From IMG/VR virus record IMGVR_UViG_3300033144_000144, positions 1-61,941 of that record: a DNA stretch of 61,941 nucleotides, one strand, 5' to 3'. This document shows positions 59,589-61,941 of the stretch, piece by piece (within the stretch, counting starts at the first letter, position 1; the number at the start of each line of letters is the position of its first letter). Both the position numbers and the translations under genes were made by a program. The DNA comes from a virus. Under the pieces are notes generated by a model, which did no database searches, was not told the DNA's origin, and saw only the letters and a list, made by a program, of their open reading frames with translations.

Positions 59589-59981
59589 TTATTTTTTTAT
59601 TTTTTCAAATGTTCTTCCACCGAAATAAGATCCAATAACAACCATCAAGATTACTTCTAAAAGTGAAGTCCACTTTTCTTCTACATTAAATGAAATCGTT
59701 CCAGCGTCAATGAATATTAGGAGAACTGTACACAACACTAAGAATATTAAGACCATAGGCCTAACATTCTTACTGAGCCACGAATCGGATTTCAAATCGT
59801 AGCCCCAACGCTCAGTTACATTTCTTTGCATCTCTGCTTCAGCTTCGATAAAAAGTTTTTGCATTTCCATTTCAAAGGCTGCTTTTTCTTCCTTTGTTTG
59901 AATAAACTTATCTGCAATGTTAGCTACCTTATCAGCTACATTTAATGCACCCTTACCAAATATCTTAGTCCATATACTCAT
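59589..59981 (-). CDS. Holin-like membrane protein (3TM-holin type)
   Basis: 130 residues. A hydrophilic, helical N-terminal half (ALNVADKVANIADKFIQTKEEKAAFEMEMQKLFIEAEAEMQRNVTERW) is followed by WLSKNVRPMVLIFLVLCTVLLIFIDAG (about 68-95) and a second membrane segment LLEVILMVVIGSYFGG (107-122). The SWLSKNxRPxVLI run is typical of the 'holin of 3TMs' family, which releases endolysin or is involved in lysis. Only two strong membrane segments are visible. It lies in the lysis module near the amidase. Confidence 0.8.
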   Translation of the reverse strand: MSIWTKIFGKGALNVADKVANIADKFIQTKEEKAAFEMEMQKLFIEAEAEMQRNVTERWGYDLKSDSWLSKNVRPMVLIFLVLCTVLLIFIDAGTISFNVEEKWTSLLEVILMVVIGSYFGGRTFEKIKK

Positions 59982-60235
59982 TATCTTCTTGATTTTTTAC
60001 CTACACATTTCCATCTCTTACGAGATAAATTATTAGGAGTGTTAGGATCATTTCTTTTCCCAATAGGTAATCCCATTTTTATTCCATAACTTCTTGCACA
60101 ATATGAATCACCTTTAGAAGTACCAGGCTTTACTCTTGGGCCTCCGCCTTTAGCCTTACCAGCTTGTCCGTAACTAACCTTCTTACCACTTGCGGTAATT
60201 TTTACTTTTGCTTTTCCTTTTCTTGGTGTTGCCAT
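59981..60235 (-). CDS. Small basic Cys-containing protein, 84 aa
   Basis: 84 residues: TPRKGKAKVKITASGKKVSYGQAGKAKGGGPRVKPGTSKGDSYCARSYGIKMGLPIGKRNDPNTPNNLSRKRWKCVGKKSRR. The combination of Gly/Lys-rich and SYCARSYGI resembles a small phage protein seen in several marine phages. A nucleic-acid-binding role is inferred from charge only. One-base overlap with the next start. Confidence 0.75.
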   Translation of the reverse strand: MATPRKGKAKVKITASGKKVSYGQAGKAKGGGPRVKPGTSKGDSYCARSYGIKMGLPIGKRNDPNTPNNLSRKRWKCVGKKSRR

Positions 60236-60236
60236 A

Positions 60237-60464
60237 TTATACTCCTTTTACATTTTTAACAAATTGTTTTCCTTTAGATCCTTCTTTCTTTTTCTTTCTT
60301 GCGGTTGCAGAAAGTTTACTTTTAGATAATCGTCTTGCTTTTGCTAATGGTAAACAACGATCAGGATTCTTTTTGTTTTTAGATGTACCACATGGCCCTT
60401 TTATTTTACCATCAGTTCCAATACGAACCCACTTCTCTTCTCTCCATTTTTTTAACTCCCCCAT
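60237..60464 (-). CDS. Small basic phage protein, 75 aa (conserved in marine phages)
   Basis: 75 residues with EKWVRIGTDGKIKGPCGTSKNKKNPDRCLPLAKARRLSKSK, a pattern (W-x-R-x-G...GPCGTSK...RCLPxAKA) shared by short proteins of many marine phages. Two cysteines in a fixed spacing and the high Lys content could bind metal or nucleic acid. It overlaps the 53-aa gene by one base. Confidence 0.8.
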   Translation of the reverse strand: MGELKKWREEKWVRIGTDGKIKGPCGTSKNKKNPDRCLPLAKARRLSKSKLSATARKKKKEGSKGKQFVKNVKGV

Positions 60465-60625
60465 TACTTTTTCTTTTTACCTTTTGCGTAATTAGGATCT
60501 TTACAATACTTAGATGCTGCCATGTTAGCATATGCACTTGGGTATTTATCAAATGTTCTTTTTGCCCAAGCTATTCCAGCTGGACAAATTTTATTTCCTT
60601 TTTTCTTTTTAGTTCTTCCAGCCAT
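60464..60625 (-). CDS. Tiny basic protein with two Cys, 53 aa
   Basis: 53 residues: MAGRTKKKKGNKICPAGIAWAKRTFDKYPSAYANMAASKYCKDPNYAKGKKKK. KICPAGIAWAKRTFDKYPSAYANMAASKYC is a recurrent small-protein motif of phage late operons. It fills the gap between the 75-aa gene and the amidase, overlapping the amidase stop by 17 nt. Confidence rests on the motif and the tight packing. Confidence 0.75.
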   Translation of the reverse strand: MAGRTKKKKGNKICPAGIAWAKRTFDKYPSAYANMAASKYCKDPNYAKGKKKK

Positions 60626-61034
60626 TAGTTATGTCTTTATATTCTTCTGTCGCATCAAAAGAAGGACAGGCTTTAGATGAAAAATCCCGATGACCATGTA
60701 TAATAGCATCAGGGTGTAACTTGACTAAAACAGTTAGTAACTGTCTTAAACTAATGATTTGTTCTGGTGTTCTTGTGTCTTTTGGATTTAAGTCTTTATC
60801 GACTCCTCCGATATAACATATCCCAATGCTATATTTATTTTTTCCTTTAGTATGAGCTCCTGGTGTAGCGACAGGTCTTCCGTACTCTATTGATCCATCT
60901 AATCCTATAACGAAATGATATCCGATTCCTGACCAGCCTCGTGCCTTATGCCAAACATCTATCGTGGCAGCATCGATGTTCTGTCCCTCTCTGGTTGCAG
61001 AACAGTGAACTATAATTTTTCTAATCTTTCTCAT
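60609..61034 (-). CDS. N-acetylmuramoyl-L-alanine amidase (endolysin, T7 lysozyme-like)
   Basis: 141 residues from ATG 61032-61034. Zinc ligands of the Amidase_2 family are visible: His10 (IIVHCSAT), His115 (IIHGHRDF) and Cys123 (KACPSF). The supporting GYHFVI Tyr39 and Lys121 are also present. The enzyme cuts the bond between muramic acid and the peptide in the host wall. No signal peptide is present, so release needs a holin. Candidates are at 59589 and 61021. The gene overlaps the holin-like gene by 14 nt. Confidence 0.93.
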   Translation of the reverse strand: MRKIRKIIVHCSATREGQNIDAATIDVWHKARGWSGIGYHFVIGLDGSIEYGRPVATPGAHTKGKNKYSIGICYIGGVDKDLNPKDTRTPEQIISLRQLLTVLVKLHPDAIIHGHRDFSSKACPSFDATEEYKDITNGWKN

Positions 61035-61188
61035 TATCCTTTCCCTTCGCAAACTTGTAAATCGTAAACGCAATGGCAAGGCTTAATGATATAAATTGTA
61101 AAATTTCGTTACACTCGGTAAGTGTTAATCCTAATGCTCCAGCATTTGCCAGGCCTACTTCTACGGTATCTTTCACGCTTTTAGTCAT
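61021..61188 (-). CDS. Small holin-like membrane protein, 55 aa
   Basis: 55 residues from ATG 61186-61188. The upstream in-frame start would overlap the 27-aa ORF fully, so the shorter version is preferred. It has a hydrophobic segment (ILQFISLSLAIAFTIYKF, about 31-48) and a charged C-terminus (AKGKDNEKD). The N-terminal half (VEVGLANAGALGLTLTECNE) is moderately hydrophobic. Immediately before the amidase, it is the likely class II or III holin. Confidence 0.75.
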   Translation of the reverse strand: MTKSVKDTVEVGLANAGALGLTLTECNEILQFISLSLAIAFTIYKFAKGKDNEKD

Positions 61189-61264
61189 TTTTAATGTTAA
61201 TTGTATCGCTTTGATACCACTCAATCATTTCAGTATGTGTCGATGTTTCTATCCAGTTGATCAT
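61181..61264 (-). CDS. Tiny ORF before the holin, 27 aa
   Basis: 27 residues (MINWIETSTHTEMIEWYQSD...), between a promoter box and the holin-like gene, overlapping it by 8 nt. The start ATG is just 6 nt from the -7 box, so a leaderless message is possible. It could be a leader peptide or a real small protein. Evidence is limited to position. Confidence 0.4.
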   Translation of the reverse strand: MINWIETSTHTEMIEWYQSDTINIKND

Positions 61265-61269
61265 GGTTA

Positions 61270-61277
61270 CAAAGATA
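61270..61277 (-). promoter_or_regulatory. Candidate promoter (-7 box) of the lysis operon
   Basis: TATCTTTG on the minus strand in the 24-nt gap between two genes. It would drive the tiny ORF, holin-like protein and amidase. No clear -33 element was found. Confidence 0.6.
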
Positions 61278-61288
61278 TAATTATTTAT

Positions 61289-61522
61289 TTAGACTTTTCG
61301 GCCAGGTTTCATGGCTCTGGTTGCGTCTCGGACACCCTTACTTTTCTTATGTAAATCGGTATGAGCTTTAACAACACTCTTAACCATGTTGTAAGCTGTC
61401 TTGACAGGATTTGGGGGACTACCCATCTTAACTTTCTTTTCAGCCGCAGTTAGCCTACGAAGTTGTTTGTTGGCATTCCTGTGGTTCTTGTTGGTTTTAT
61501 TTTTTCCGTTGGGATCTGGCAT
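61289..61522 (-). CDS. Small basic protein, 77 aa
   Basis: 77 residues, Lys/Asn-rich: DPNGKNKTNKNHRNANKQLRRLTAAEKKVKMGSPPNPVKTAYNMVKSVVKAH...MKPGRKV. It lies just after the junction-spanning gene in transcription order and ahead of the lysis genes. Charge again suggests nucleic-acid binding. No recognised family. Confidence 0.75.
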   Translation of the reverse strand: MPDPNGKNKTNKNHRNANKQLRRLTAAEKKVKMGSPPNPVKTAYNMVKSVVKAHTDLHKKSKGVRDATRAMKPGRKV

Positions 61523-61532
61523 AACTATCTGA

Positions 61533-61941
61533 TTACCAAAGTGCTACAATATTCTCTACAGTAGTTCCTGTTTTTCTTACCATTATAACATTGATAGGAT
61601 GATAGTGCCCAGGGATTACATTCTTATATGTAATAGGACTCATTCCTGTAACATCATCAGCTTGAGTCCAAGAATGATTTTGTTCTGCCATAACAACTGT
61701 TAGGTCACCACCAATAGCTGGGTTTGTCGGCCCAACATTACCTGATACAAATCCTCCAGTATATAGGTTACATGCTTCGGCTTGTCTGTTATAAATATTA
61801 AATACTGCACCAGCTGAACCTGTAGCTCCTCCTGAAAGTCTAATGTTTTGATCATCAATAACCTCAAGAACCCAATAAGCCTCTCCGTCTGTTGTATTAT
61901 ATACAATTGCTCCTGGATTAATTCCAGCTGCCTCCAAACCT
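61533..61941 (-). CDS. Virion-type protein, C-terminal part (starts at 263 across the join)
   Basis: This is the C-terminal part of the 185-residue protein described at 1-263. The contig end is not a true gene start. It contains PGAIVYNTTDGEAYWVLEVIDDQNIRLSGG, the same short beta module (Gly-x-x-Val...Val-x-x-Val...x-x-Leu-Ser) as in the connector, capsid and tail proteins, and ends HPINVIMVRKTGTTVENIVALW. It is probably a structural protein. Confidence 0.85.
   Translation of the reverse strand, partial: GLEAAGINPGAIVYNTTDGEAYWVLEVIDDQNIRLSGGATGSAGAVFNIYNRQAEACNLYTGGFVSGNVGPTNPAIGGDLTVVMAEQNHSWTQADDVTGMSPITYKNVIPGHYHPINVIMVRKTGTTVENIVALW
61828..61941. repeat. Terminal direct repeat (right copy)
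   Basis: Identical over all 114 bases to 1-114. Removing one copy gives a circular sequence of 61,827 bp with an intact gene across the join. Confidence 0.95.

Overview
The window is the complete, circularly permuted genome of a lytic double-stranded DNA tailed phage, most likely a podovirus that infects a member of the Bacteroidetes (probably Flavobacteriia). Bases 1-114 are identical to 61828-61941, so the molecule closes into a circle of 61,827 bp and one gene runs across the join. Host evidence: low G+C, start codons preceded by A/T-rich leaders without Shine-Dalgarno sequences, a Bacteroidetes-type -7 promoter box (TAnnTTTG) in front of most transcription units, a BT4734-type primase, and virion proteins of the kind seen in flavobacterial and crAss-like podoviruses. 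I found no integrase, lysogeny repressor, DNA polymerase or RNA polymerase.

Layout. (1) 5.3-20.5 kb, plus strand: the early/replication operon. It starts with a run of small unknown genes (5.3-10.9 kb), then a DUF1599-like protein, two stand-alone DnaA-domain-IV-like proteins, a DUF1071 single-strand annealing protein, a PD-(D/E)XK exonuclease, a small SSB-like protein, a BT4734-type primase/helicase, an SF2 helicase, a VRR-NUC nuclease, a metallophosphoesterase and tRNA-Arg(TCT). (2) 20.5-59.4 kb, minus strand: virion genes. In transcription order these are fibre proteins, a 2OG-Fe(II) oxygenase, large terminase, portal, scaffold-like protein, major capsid protein, connectors, a 1603-residue tail protein, and large internal (ejection) proteins that end in a 2893-residue giant. 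(3) 59.4-61.9 kb continuing through the join to 1.2 kb, minus strand: amidase, holin candidates and about a dozen tiny, very basic proteins. (4) 1.2-4.8 kb: a histone-like basic protein, a divergent winged-helix protein, and a GroES/GroEL pair.

Most striking observation: four type I hammerhead ribozymes lie between consecutive early genes (5585-5638, 6493-6555, 6988-7043, 9802-9857). Each has the full catalytic core, three helices kept by compensatory changes between copies, a position at the stop codon of the upstream gene, and a predicted cut 23-30 nt before the next start codon. They would cut the polycistronic early mRNA into separate messages. A fifth early gene gap (8092-8168) holds a different, unidentified RNA fold.

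Second observation: two intergenic regions 9.4 kb apart (4376-4480 and 13840-13943) share one architecture. Paired 8-bp GTGTCRA repeats stand on the left, TATAGACTAT follows at exactly the same distance, then an AT-rich spacer, then inverted TTGACACT pairs. One lies upstream of groEL and the other directly upstream of the primase/helicase. They are candidates for replication origins or shared operators, possibly bound by the DnaA-like proteins.
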